From contig NC_133771.1 in assembly GCF_003597395.2 (NCBI RefSeq), positions 135,196,620-135,260,619 of the forward strand: a stretch of 64,000 nt of DNA, given 5' to 3'. This stretch comes from Chelonoidis abingdonii. Lineage: Eukaryota; Chordata; Testudines; Testudinidae. A program made the position numbers and the translations under genes. Below are positions 63,401 to 64,000 of the stretch, one piece after another. Each line of letters opens with the position of its first letter. The stretch's first letter is position 1. Below the pieces are notes generated by a model. That model searched no databases. It saw nothing but the letters and a program-made list of their open reading frames with translations, and had not been told where the DNA came from.

Positions 63401-63562
63401 TGGATGTTCTGAAAAATGCTAGTTGTGTTTGACCATTGTGTTGCTGTATGTTAAAATTGTTGCATGTTTTATTTTAGTGCTAATAATCCTAAAGGTCTGC
63501 TAGAAGTTAGAGAAGCACTGGAAAATGTACATAAAGTAGAAGACCTTGTTTCCATAATGAAG
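3351..63562 (+). CDS. TTC13: TTC13 gene, 16 internal coding exons (5' and 3' ends outside window)
   Basis: Tetratricopeptide repeat protein 13, a TPR-scaffold protein of poorly defined function; TPRs usually mediate protein-protein contacts. Sixteen exons were placed by reading translated segments that match vertebrate TTC13 from memory, each bounded by AG and GT with compatible phase: 3351-3445, 10906-10981, 15245-15315, 18371-18436, 20744-20836, 37490-37606, 39269-39379, 41367-41449, 46631-46772, 48475-48649, 49068-49224, 51377-51507, 52115-52247, 57552-57644, 62382-62465, 63478-63562. They sum to 1712 nt, which is two bases of a split codon plus 570 codons, with no internal stop. Human TTC13 is about 860 residues, so roughly two thirds is here. 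TPR-like units run from exon 2 to exon 10; the rest is the conserved non-TPR part. The signal-peptide region and C-terminus are missing from the window, not lost. Introns range from 418 bp to 16.7 kb. Confidence 0.96.
3772..4979 (+). repeat. Probable solo LTR of a turtle endogenous retrovirus (unclassified)
   Basis: A 1.2 kb segment starting tgtgatg and ending catcaca, which is the short inverted terminal match expected of an LTR. It has an AT-rich internal block (about 4610-4660) that resembles a U3/R region, followed by a G-rich block. No clear target duplication was found, so the exact ends are uncertain. It has no coding content. Confidence 0.45.
5142..5310. repeat. Penelope-type terminal repeat fragment, head-to-head
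   Basis: The left part reads as the inverse (aggagtacttgtggcatctt) and the right part as the direct form (gttagtctctgaagtggcac) of the same terminal sequence. Between them remains GAAAGCTTAAGCTC, the 3' part of the hammerhead-like core seen in the copies at 6539 and 7557; the 5' half of the core is lost. Confidence 0.6.
6539..6576 (-). ncRNA. Hammerhead ribozyme-like motif in Penelope repeat
   Basis: On the minus strand the order is CCGATGA, a stem II hairpin (GTGGGC paired with GCCCAT), GAAA, a 3-bp stem III with TTAT loop, then a TC at the expected cleavage position. This fits the type of minimal hammerhead reported in Penelope-like elements. The first core block has one change from CTGANGA (C for T at the second base), so this copy may be weak or inactive. 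Confidence 0.55.
6689..6905 (+). pseudogene. Penelope-like reverse transcriptase fragment
   Basis: The + strand reads QVSGTAMGTHMAPQYANIF, then after a one-base frame change RYIADIFIIWTH. These match the Penelope-like RT motifs with the 'G-T-x-M-A-P-x-Y-A-N' block and the 'YxDD'-type catalytic block. In this copy the first of the two catalytic Asp positions is Ala (YIADI). Only these two blocks survive and a stop follows shortly. Confidence 0.75.
7555..7680 (+). repeat. Penelope-type terminal repeat with hammerhead-like core
   Basis: Second subfamily of the same repeat, running through 'gtctgttagtctataagg' to the 'cagactaacacggctaccc' end. It carries the complete ribozyme-like layout described at 7557. 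No coding sequence is attached. Confidence 0.65.
7557..7594 (+). ncRNA. Hammerhead ribozyme-like motif
   Basis: Reads TTGACGA, then a perfect 6-bp stem II (GTGGGT / ACCCAC, loop ATTC), GAAA, a 3-bp stem III (AGC / GCT, loop TCAT), then C at the predicted cleavage site. One base differs from the CTGANGA core. The paired bases of stem II are intact although they differ from the 6539 copy, which supports conservation of structure over sequence. Confidence 0.55.
7860..8500. repeat. GC-rich interspersed repeat with degenerate internal tandem units
   Basis: Within an AT-rich intron, about 8000-8410 is strongly GC-rich and repeats variants of 'ctgggactgctgcttgg', 'ctgcccaaacagtgg' and 'ggctggccctggga' every few dozen bases. 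Overlapping open frames here (for example 8034-8573) are products of the base composition. It ends with a short palindrome, 'gtcacggaatccgtgac' (8451-8467). Family not identified. Confidence 0.5.
8990..9075 (+). repeat. Short ancient amniote interspersed repeat
   Basis: 'ccagtcaggatcaggccctgttgtgc' and 'gtgtacaagcatg' recur in similar form near 56615-56720. It resembles an old repeat widespread in birds and reptiles; I cannot name the family. Confidence 0.35.
10906..10981 (+). CDS. TTC13: TTC13 window exon 2
   Basis: Acceptor ttttacag, donor gtaag. Starts in phase 0 with SQAKSLAEQKRFPFA and ends after one base of an Ala codon. This segment leads into the first TPR helix and is nearly identical to remembered mammalian TTC13. 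Confidence 0.95.
13168..13230. repeat. (CCAC)n/(CA)n simple repeat
   Basis: Short-period A/C-only tract, mixed ccac and ca units. It produces the Val/Cys/Gly-rich minus-strand frame at 12921-13226, which is not a gene. Confidence 0.85.
14085..14290 (-). repeat. MIR-type SINE relic interrupted by a small palindromic MITE
   Basis: The minus-strand MIR core shows as 'aaggaaactgaaatagg' and, after about 80 bases, 'ctaagtgactt...ggcagactagaacccaggtctgctgg...gctttaaccat'. The intervening block (about 14120-14197) begins 'aggtgcctgattttcag' and is partly self-complementary (gagcacc ... ggcactc), like a known small amniote palindromic MITE. Confidence 0.6.
15245..15315 (+). CDS. TTC13: TTC13 window exon 3 (TPR 1)
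   Basis: Acceptor ctttgccag, donor gtaact. Two bases complete the Ala codon begun in exon 2, then IAYVLIGSGLYDEAIRHF and the helix end STMLQ. The pattern of small residue, Gly and Y-D-E-A-I is a classical TPR A/B helix. Confidence 0.97.
15598..16426. mobile_element. Tc1/mariner-type non-autonomous element, 829 bp
   Basis: Terminal inverted repeats of 21 bp with one mismatch (tacacttctaccccgatat at left; the right end is its reverse complement), with TA at both outer edges. The interior is very GC-rich and made of degenerate units of about 100 bp built on 'gctccgcttcctgccgcaggtgag' and 'cccaacctccccgcactcac', in both orientations. A poly-T tract lies near 16350-16388. No transposase frame. 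The many overlapping Ala/Pro-rich frames here reflect base composition. A second copy is at 49540-50557. Confidence 0.75.
17051..17306. mobile_element. MITE with 'gtctacact'-type ends
   Basis: Begins 'gggtatgtttgcactacagctgc' and ends 'gtgtggaccaggcc'. The outer bases are an imperfect inverted repeat of the type shared by other MITEs in this window (41687, 54080, 55772). Non-coding. Confidence 0.5.
17453..17675. mobile_element. hAT-type MITE with perfect 8-bp target duplication
   Basis: 223 bp starting cagaggttctcaaactg and ending tttgagaatcactg, the classical hAT 'CAGNGGTTCTCAA' inverted end. It is flanked on both sides by ctctagaa (17445-17452 and 17676-17683). A second copy is at 45458-45672. 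Confidence 0.9.
18371..18436 (+). CDS. TTC13: TTC13 window exon 4 (TPR 2, first part)
   Basis: Acceptor ctgaatag, donor gtgagt. 22 codons in phase 0/0, from EDPELVSAIYGRGIAYGKK to GLH. This is the A helix of the second TPR with the Gly and Tyr positions kept. Confidence 0.96.
18437..20743 (+). other. TTC13 intron after window exon 4
   Basis: A TTTA-rich run near 18935-18955. A MITE end ('agtgtagacaaggccta', about 19855-19872) closes a fragment whose other end is unclear. Otherwise no identifiable feature. Confidence 0.5.
20744..20836 (+). CDS. TTC13: TTC13 window exon 5 (TPR 2/3)
   Basis: Acceptor ctttgtaag, donor gtgaga. 31 codons, DINNAELALYELSRVISLEP then DRPEVFEQRAE. Completes TPR 2 and starts TPR 3. 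It differs from remembered human TTC13 only by conservative changes (for example Asn for Lys, Tyr for Phe, Ser for Thr). Confidence 0.97.
21741..22779 (-). repeat. Solo LTR of an endogenous retrovirus-like element
   Basis: 1039 bp from tgtcatgg to ttatgaca. It is related over its ends and scattered internal blocks to the LTRs at 23017 and 35759 (shared 'cttagcatcc', 'cttgattaccagctt', 'gattggtctctggtcaggtg'). Flanks are gtgcc and gtggc, a 5-bp target duplication with one mismatch. No internal retroviral genes accompany it. Confidence 0.7.
23017..23917 (+). repeat. Solo LTR, 901 bp, perfect 5-bp target duplication
   Basis: Begins tgtcataaacag and ends cttatgata (the terminal CA mutated to TA). 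Flanked by ggggt on both sides (23012-23016 and 23918-23922). Contains an AT-rich central block (about 23220-23440) and a primer-side G-rich half. No gag, pol or env is attached, as expected after LTR-LTR recombination. Long frames here are spurious. Confidence 0.88.
23923..24405 (+). pseudogene. Probable gag-side part of the old DIRS relic
   Basis: Follows the LTR and precedes the RT relic of the old DIRS copy in the same orientation. Short segments such as PEKAEQILQRRAVEMGFG read in one frame, but the region is broken and carries no diagnostic motif. Assigned to the old DIRS element by position only. Confidence 0.35.
24406..24528. mobile_element. Short MITE with 'tagggtgaccaga' inverted ends
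   Basis: About 123 bp. The left end tagggtgaccagaca and right end tctggtcaccctagt are inverted copies with TA-type outer bases. The interior carries 'aatcaggactatccctat', a very common turtle repeat. Inserted within the old DIRS relic. Confidence 0.75.
24545..25567 (+). pseudogene. Old DIRS-type element: RT and 5' part of tyrosine recombinase, broken
   Basis: Shows DIRS-family RT blocks in order: DTCFHISIRLWNCRFLRF, then MFPFGLSTAPRVFAKKL, then PGILDDILIRASS (the catalytic 'LDD' block), then a 'VTNVKKSLLTPS' block. After about 25250 the RNase H part is missing. Tyrosine recombinase sequence resumes at about 25437 (FLIAIMSAT, stop, VLELVALSMQEPYCLFHEDMV) and is cut off near 25567 where the younger DIRS copy begins. 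Several stops and frame changes; non-functional. Its continuation is at 34935-35320. Confidence 0.8.
25582..25716 (+). repeat. Left inverted terminal repeat of the DIRS composite (copy 1)
   Basis: From 'attgctcatatccattcc' through 'gttcgtcggaagactttta' to 'ggtaatatataccc'. It is the reverse complement of 34453-34597 with only a few scattered differences, so the two ends belong to one subfamily. Confidence 0.85.
26005..27900 (+). pseudogene. DIRS copy 1 Gag, frame-broken
   Basis: Near 26017-26076 the + strand encodes a zinc knuckle of CX2CX4HX4C form (CLKCLGESHISEKC) followed by a basic stretch (RPRTKKERDQRLK). A Ser/Arg-rich block (SRSRSRSHRRSRSRS) lies near 26800-26880. The acidic 'EDPVVSI' segment near 26975 and the 'DNRVIMRALG' block near 27670 are conserved again in copy 2. 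Several frame changes divide these pieces, so no full Gag is encoded. Zinc knuckle plus SR tail suggests RNA binding. Confidence 0.7.
27955..28419 (+). pseudogene. DIRS copy 1 reverse transcriptase, N-terminal part only
   Basis: Reads LTSDHWVL, then in another frame GFYSRYFLIPKAEGGLRPIL, then KLKFRIGVLGG, then a piece matching the start of the 'LDxxDAYF' block. It stops short of the catalytic LDD block at about 28419, where a new DIRS left end begins. In-frame stops are present. Confidence 0.75.
28424..28600 (+). repeat. Left terminal repeat of DIRS copy 2 (diverged subfamily)
   Basis: 'cttgctcatatcattcaagt' ... 'cgttcgtcggaagaatttcc' ... 'atatatacccctgcc' parallels the copy 1 left end (25582-25716) but with many differences, ending in 'cctcagtttccttcttacc', which also appears in the relic at about 53415. 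It matches the single right end less well than the copy 1 left end does. Confidence 0.75.
28850..31150 (+). pseudogene. DIRS copy 2 Gag, frame-broken
   Basis: Colinear with copy 1 Gag: the knuckle region (CLKCLG at about 28890) has lost its spacing through small insertions, followed by TKKERDS, a Ser/Arg-rich stretch near 29520-29660, the acidic EVPEVEDPVVDILSSD block near 30340-30390, and QGLFSNKTT / DNRIIMR near 30980-31050. The longest single frame is 29833-30762. Several indels separate the blocks. Confidence 0.7.
31330..32900 (+). pseudogene. DIRS copy 2 RT-RNase H, frame-broken
   Basis: RT blocks in order: LTSDRWVL (about 31345), LLEIGAIEEVPRDL (about 31490), FLIPKSKGGLRPILDLRGLN (about 31557-31616), GDWFAALDMKDAYF (about 31684-31724, one catalytic Asp). 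The second catalytic block near 31911-31930 is destroyed by a small insertion that shifts the frame. RNase H follows: TMDASSLGWGARMG (about 32418), HINVRELRAVRLACQAF (about 32503), then after a frame change VLTDTTTAMHYINKQGG and LPGVQNELADHLSRSF (to about 32770). DIRS RT family, not LTR or LINE type. Non-functional. Confidence 0.85.
33280..34260 (+). pseudogene. DIRS copy 2 tyrosine recombinase, frame-broken
   Basis: The recombinase that replaces integrase in DIRS elements. N-terminal core-binding part: YYVAKWKRFSCWC then ILEYLWHLKQQGLALSSL (about 33285-33430). Catalytic part: FLVAITSARRVSEL with the first catalytic Arg (about 33655-33693), the HxxR box as HSTRAQASS (His at 34069, Arg at 34078), then after a one-base frame change an AHY segment with the likely nucleophile Tyr at 34176-34178. 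Two or more frame changes disable it. Confidence 0.85.
34329..34383 (+). repeat. DIRS internal complementary region
   Basis: 'ggttactcacctttgtaact' through 'tgttgctcatatccattcc' is the near-perfect reverse complement of the element's right end (34572-34626), 190 bp downstream. In DIRS elements an internal region complementary to the termini is thought to template circle closure. Position directly after the recombinase gene and before the right repeat is as expected. Confidence 0.8.
34453..34626 (+). repeat. Right inverted terminal repeat of the DIRS composite
   Basis: Bases 34453-34597 are the reverse complement of the copy 1 left repeat (25582-25716). The outermost 34572-34626 also pairs with the internal complementary region. 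The right repeat extends further out than the left one, as in typical DIRS ends. Confidence 0.85.
34633..34870 (-). repeat. CR1-like LINE 3' end
   Basis: Starts 'cgtagactcacagacttt' and continues 'aaggtcagaagggaccattatg' and 'ctagtctgacctcctgcac', the reverse complement of a common turtle CR1 3' end. Lies between the younger DIRS right end and the second half of the old DIRS recombinase. Confidence 0.7.
34935..35320 (+). pseudogene. Old DIRS tyrosine recombinase, C-terminal part
   Basis: Continues the relic cut off near 25567. Reads ISLCIVEAYKASECPILKGF then AHSQ followed by a stop at the HxxR box (about 35133-35147), SLANS, then GKAATWSTAATFIEHYKVAF with the likely nucleophile Tyr, ending VLETIAQI. 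The catalytic Arg of HxxR is lost. Confidence 0.75.
35602..35697 (-). repeat. Penelope-type terminal repeat with decayed hammerhead-like core
   Basis: On the minus strand, CCGACTA, a stem II-like GTGAGT ... CACCCAT, then AAAA in place of GAAA, GCTTATGCTC, then 'tgttagtctataaagtgcc'. Same subfamily as the copy at 7555, with several core bases changed. Confidence 0.6.
35759..36667 (-). repeat. Solo LTR, 909 bp, perfect 5-bp target duplication
   Basis: Reverse-strand relative of the LTR at 23017-23917 over the full length (for example 'cagagaatattttgatg' and 'agatctatggagggtgaatc' have counterparts here). Ends at ctgtttatgaca. Flanked by tatgg at 35754-35758 and 36668-36672. No internal genes. 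Confidence 0.88.
37010..37324. mobile_element. AT-rich MITE with 'agagctggtca' inverted ends
   Basis: The left end 'agagttggtcaaaaca' and right end 'ttctgaccagctct' are imperfect inverted copies; the interior is AT-rich with many 'ttcaaaatt / aattttgaa' words. Lies 165 bp upstream of TTC13 window exon 6. Confidence 0.55.
37490..37606 (+). CDS. TTC13: TTC13 window exon 6 (TPR 3/4)
   Basis: Acceptor atttatag, donor gttagt. 39 codons: ILSPLGRISEALADLTKAIQ, then LQSSARLYRHRGTLYFISE. Completes TPR 3 and begins TPR 4. The phase 0/0 junctions match exon 5 and exon 7 although 16.7 kb of intron precedes it. Confidence 0.97.
37607..39268 (+). other. TTC13 intron after window exon 6
   Basis: Contains the Tigger/mariner-like foldback element at 38060-38735 and a short TG run near 37960. 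38736-39268 has no identifiable repeat. Confidence 0.6.
38060..38735. mobile_element. Tigger/mariner-like non-autonomous foldback element, 676 bp
   Basis: Inverted ends of about 26 bp (left tacagtaaaagctatttta, right its inverse) with two or so differences and outer TA. Inside, a second pair of arms is inverted: 'ctccacaaatggtgacctg' (about 38333) against 'caggttgccatttgtggag' (about 38539), extending outward to 'ccagatctgg' on both sides. The rest is G-rich left, C-rich right. No transposase. Confidence 0.8.
39269..39379 (+). CDS. TTC13: TTC13 window exon 7 (TPR 4/5)
   Basis: Acceptor tccaacag, donor gtaaat. 37 codons: DYATAHEDFQRSLELTKNQ then PIAMLYKGLTFFHRGLLK. Completes TPR 4 and gives the A helix of TPR 5. 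Confidence 0.97.
39380..41366 (+). other. TTC13 intron after window exon 7
   Basis: No clear element. 39660-40035 ('gattttcaaaagtgcttgac') resembles a decayed interspersed repeat and 40765-40950 has MITE-like words ('ttttgccaat' twice). Otherwise nothing seen. Confidence 0.4.
41367..41449 (+). CDS. TTC13: TTC13 window exon 8 (TPR 5/6)
   Basis: Acceptor ttatgtag, donor gtaagc. 83 nt: EAIESFKEALKQKADF then IDAYKSLGQAY and two bases of an Arg codon. Classical TPR B helix then A helix. Confidence 0.97.
41687..42314. mobile_element. MITE interrupted by a hAT insertion
   Basis: Left end 'ggtatatctacactgcagtc' followed by 'gtgattgcagc'; right end 'gctgcaatcgcac' then 'cctgtaaacatacc', an imperfect inverted pair. 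The internal 'gcagtgaagatg' also pairs with 'catgtcttcactgc'. Split by the hAT unit at 41924-42266. Confidence 0.7.
41924..42266. mobile_element. hAT-type MITE, 343 bp, with perfect 8-bp target duplication
   Basis: Starts caggagcggcgccag and ends gcgctggccctg, the CAGG/CCTG-type inverted ends of hAT elements. Flanked by tatctacc at 41916-41923 and 42267-42274. The GC-rich interior has further self-complementary blocks ('ggcgccctaggc' near both ends, 'gcgctccc' against 'gggagcgc'). Confidence 0.88.
44395..44545 (-). repeat. MIR-like SINE relic
   Basis: 'aaatgaggaacacac', 'cagagtcacata', 'ggcagagtaggaatagaatcc' follow the order of the MIR core on the minus strand, strongly diverged. Confidence 0.5.
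45405..45745 (-). repeat. CR1-like 3' end interrupted by a hAT MITE
   Basis: 'ttcatagaatttttttaagg' and 'acagaaggggttcattgtga' match the CR1-type end seen at 34633, and the repeat resumes after the insert with 'ctgactacctacataacac'. Confidence 0.6.
45458..45672. mobile_element. hAT-type MITE, second copy of the 17453 family
   Basis: 215 bp from caggggttttccaactg to tttgagaaccaccg. Flanked by atccaatc and atctaatc, an 8-bp target duplication with one mismatch. The interior has a G-run and 'tttttaatttata' as in the first copy. Confidence 0.85.
46631..46772 (+). CDS. TTC13: TTC13 window exon 9 (TPR 6/7)
   Basis: Acceptor ttacctag, donor gtaagc. One base completes Arg, then ELGNFDAATESFQKALLLNQ, NHVQTLQLRGMMLYHHGSL and DEALKNFK. 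It carries the B helix of TPR 6 and most of TPR 7. Confidence 0.98.
46912..47125. mobile_element. Tc1/mariner-type MITE, 214 bp
   Basis: Inverted ends of about 22 bp (left tacaagtctgttgcatctta; right is its inverse with three or so changes), outer TA. The subterminal 'cagctttacgcagtcagc' and 'gctgtatgcgctgactg' blocks are also related. Non-coding. Confidence 0.8.
47560..47700 (-). repeat. MIR SINE relic
   Basis: 'ggttgagaaactaaggcacag', 'aatgacttgcccaaagtccc', 'ggcagagcaaggaacagaac' follow the MIR core order on the minus strand. Confidence 0.75.
48475..48649 (+). CDS. TTC13: TTC13 window exon 10 (TPR 7/8)
   Basis: Acceptor ttctag, donor gtaag. 175 nt in phase 0/1: KCLQLEPYNEVCQYMKGLSH, VAMGQFYEGIKAQTKVMLN, then DPLPGQKASPEYLKVKYLR and one base of Glu. 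Ends the TPR array; the segment after DPLPG is the start of the conserved non-TPR region. Confidence 0.98.
48650..49067 (+). other. TTC13 intron after window exon 10
   Basis: 418 bp, the shortest intron in the window. No repeat recognised. Confidence 0.7.
49068..49224 (+). CDS. TTC13: TTC13 window exon 11
   Basis: Acceptor cctccgcag, donor gtgagt. Phase 1 entry, 51 whole codons, two bases out: YSRYLHAHLDTPLTEYNVD, TDLPGNFKDHWAKNLPFLIE, DYEEQPGLQPHI. Highly conserved aromatic-rich region outside the TPRs; domain function unknown. Confidence 0.98.
49225..51376 (+). other. TTC13 intron after window exon 11
   Basis: Dominated by the mariner-type element at 49540-50557. 50558-51376 has no identified feature. 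Confidence 0.6.
49540..50557. mobile_element. Tc1/mariner-type non-autonomous element, about 1.0 kb
   Basis: Ends tatacatctctaccccgat and atcggggtagaggtata, same family as 15598-16426 (shared 'ttcgcatacaa', 'ctctgacatgctgctctgagc', 'ttgtctcccgag'). The GC-rich middle has at least four degenerate units around 'agcggcgctccgcttcccgc' alternating in orientation. More units than the first copy, which explains its greater length. Frames within it are not genes. Confidence 0.75.
51377..51507 (+). CDS. TTC13: TTC13 window exon 12
   Basis: Acceptor ttcttcaag, donor gtatgc. Phase 2 entry, 43 whole codons, one base out: DVLFQNFESYKPEVQELVCV, ADRLGSQMQYETPGFLPNKR, IHR. Matches the human counterpart closely (remembered human has DVLHQNFESYKPEVQEL). 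Confidence 0.98.
51508..52114 (+). other. TTC13 intron after window exon 12
   Basis: 607 bp. 51595-51800 has MITE-like words ('ctgatgtagacagcactagg', 'cgtagacctggctacc'), probably a decayed member of the family at 17051. Nothing else seen. Confidence 0.45.
52115..52247 (+). CDS. TTC13: TTC13 window exon 13
   Basis: Acceptor ttgttcag, donor gtaatg. Phase 1 entry, 43 whole codons, two bases out: MGLAALEVMQAVQRTWANSK, VRMNGKTRLMQWRDMFDIAV, KWR. Predicted helical; one of the most conserved parts of the protein. Confidence 0.98.
53340..55771 (+). pseudogene. Third DIRS-type relic (5' region, Gag side and RT start)
   Basis: Begins with sequence like the DIRS 5' leader ('ctcagttccttcttaccacctg' near 53410, compare 28585). 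After a long decayed Gag-side region, RT motifs appear in order: ILDQWVL (about 55462), LEAVEEMPLEFRGRHFYSCHF then LIPKN (about 55488-55564), DPQGWFSALDMQNACFHTSI (about 55663-55722). Ends near 55771 where a MITE begins; no RNase H or recombinase follows. Split upstream by another MITE copy at 54080-54368. Confidence 0.75.
54080..54368. mobile_element. Double-hairpin MITE, copy 1
   Basis: Ends 'ggtcctgggctacactat' and 'agtatagatgtaccc' are imperfect inverted repeats. Inside are two subterminal hairpins matching copy 2: 'actaagatac ... gtatcttagt' and 'aatcgatccccaa'-type words on the right. Inserted in the DIRS relic. Confidence 0.75.
55772..56086. mobile_element. Double-hairpin MITE, copy 2
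   Basis: Ends 'aggcctggtctacact' and 'agtgtagacgtacccctt'. Left hairpin: 14-bp perfect arms tcgatctaagatac (55807-55820) and its inverse (55859-55872), with a second 9-bp pair cttcagcta / tagctgaag in the loop. Right hairpin: 16-bp perfect arms attggggatcgattta (55986-56001) and its inverse (56023-56038). Non-coding. Confidence 0.8.
56160..56325 (-). repeat. MIR SINE relic
   Basis: 'ctccattttatagacgagg', 'aaggcacagagagac', 'cttgcccaagatcacacagg' and 'tgacagagcaggga' follow the MIR core on the minus strand with little decay. Confidence 0.85.
56615..56720 (+). repeat. Short ancient amniote interspersed repeat, second copy
   Basis: 'aagtcaggacctcattgtgc' and 'aaaaagacagtacgtatcc' are related to the copy at 8990-9075. 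Confidence 0.4.
57552..57644 (+). CDS. TTC13: TTC13 window exon 14
   Basis: Acceptor tttgtag, donor gtatga. Phase 2 entry, 30 whole codons, two bases out: IADPDQPVLWLDQMPARSLS then RGFNNHINLI. Matches vertebrate TTC13 essentially residue for residue as remembered. Confidence 0.98.
57645..62381 (+). other. TTC13 intron after window exon 14
   Basis: 4.7 kb, notably free of identifiable young elements. Contains a CT run near 58546-58564 and a (GTTT)n run near 61808-61830. A splice-site-bounded candidate at 61377-61414 was rejected as an exon. Otherwise unique-looking. Confidence 0.5.
62382..62465 (+). CDS. TTC13: TTC13 window exon 15
   Basis: Acceptor gtctacag, donor gtacat. One base completes Arg, then GQVINMRYLEYFEKILHF and IKDRILVYH, ending with two bases of Gly. 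The donor GTACAT is weaker than the others but the phase fits exon 16. Confidence 0.96.
62466..63477 (+). other. TTC13 intron after window exon 15
   Basis: About 1 kb. A turtle-type MITE end ('gggagggttggcaacccta', 63210-63228) closes a fragment of roughly 100 bp. No other feature. Confidence 0.5.
63478..63562 (+). CDS. TTC13: TTC13 window exon 16
   Basis: Acceptor attttag, donor gtaagt. One base completes Gly, then ANNPKGLLEVREALENVHKV and EDLVSIMK, ending in phase 0. The gene continues beyond the window. Confidence 0.97.
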
Positions 63563-64000
63563 GTAAGTTCAGCAACAACCTTCAGCTCATGTGGGTAACA
63601 ATTTGAATGGACAGTTGTATGTCTAATTTAAAATGAACAACTGTAGGAACTATGGCTATATTCTAAAGAATTAATGTACTAATCAAAATGACTGAAAATT
63701 TGCTCATCTAAGGCTTGGTCCTTCCCTTAGATGCATGTGATGTGTACCTGAGAAGACTTAATCCAATAATTATTTAAATTAGTAAAAGGAAAATATTCCT
63801 GTTAAAGGGAGAAAAAAATTCTGAGATTGGTTCCTTGAAGCCAGCCTTCCTAGCAATAAGGATTTTTATTTAGAAACTGAATGACTGGCTCAGCATAACT
63901 GTGTAAAACAATTGAACAAATGGAAGAAAAGAGTTTATAGAGTTGGAGTTTATGGAATATGGAACATTTTTTCAGTTCAGGGCCACTGATTTGAATGTGG
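63563..64000 (+). other. Start of the TTC13 intron after window exon 16
   Basis: 438 bp of AT-rich intron to the window end; nothing recognised. Confidence 0.5.

Noticed and set aside
1..64000. A wholly new biological system
   Set aside because: After reading both strands, everything with clear structure fits a vertebrate gene or known classes of mobile element. The less usual items (ribozyme cores, DIRS chimera, double-hairpin MITE) are reported individually instead.

Overview
The window is vertebrate nuclear DNA. Long spliced introns, CR1-like ends, tRNA-derived SINEs, MIR relics, hAT and Tc1/mariner-type MITEs, Penelope and DIRS retroelements and solo ERV LTRs together point to a turtle, probably a cryptodire. 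The species call is inference from repeat families known from memory, not from a database search. The only host gene I can support is TTC13 (tetratricopeptide repeat protein 13), read left to right on the + strand. I placed 16 coding exons between 3351 and 63562. All have AG acceptors and GT donors, and their phases chain without a break into 570 complete codons matching remembered vertebrate TTC13. The N-terminal signal-like exon(s) lie before the window and the C-terminal part after it. Most other long reading frames are chance frames inside repeats.

Layout. 1-3350: upstream intron with a SINE and a 643-base assembly gap. 3351-20836: TTC13 exons 1-5 (window numbering), with introns carrying an LTR-like repeat, Penelope fragments with hammerhead-ribozyme-like cores, a GC-rich repeat, a MIR, a mariner-type element and a hAT MITE. 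20837-37489: a 16.7 kb intron that is mainly a nest of retroelements. It holds three related solo LTRs (two with perfect 5-bp target duplications), an old DIRS relic with RT and tyrosine recombinase remnants, and inside that relic a younger DIRS composite (25568-34626) with inverted terminal repeats, an internal complementary region and two successive 5' ends. 37490-52247: exons 6-13, with introns holding Tigger/mariner-like foldback elements and hAT insertions. 52248-64000: exons 14-16, with a third DIRS relic, two copies of a double-hairpin MITE and a MIR in the first of these introns.

How it fits together. Every mobile element sits in an intron and no TTC13 exon is visibly damaged, so the gene looks intact across the window. 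The DIRS, Penelope and LTR copies are dead: their frames are broken, including near the RT active site and in the recombinase. They form a layered record of insertions, several of which can be ordered in time by nesting and target-site duplications.
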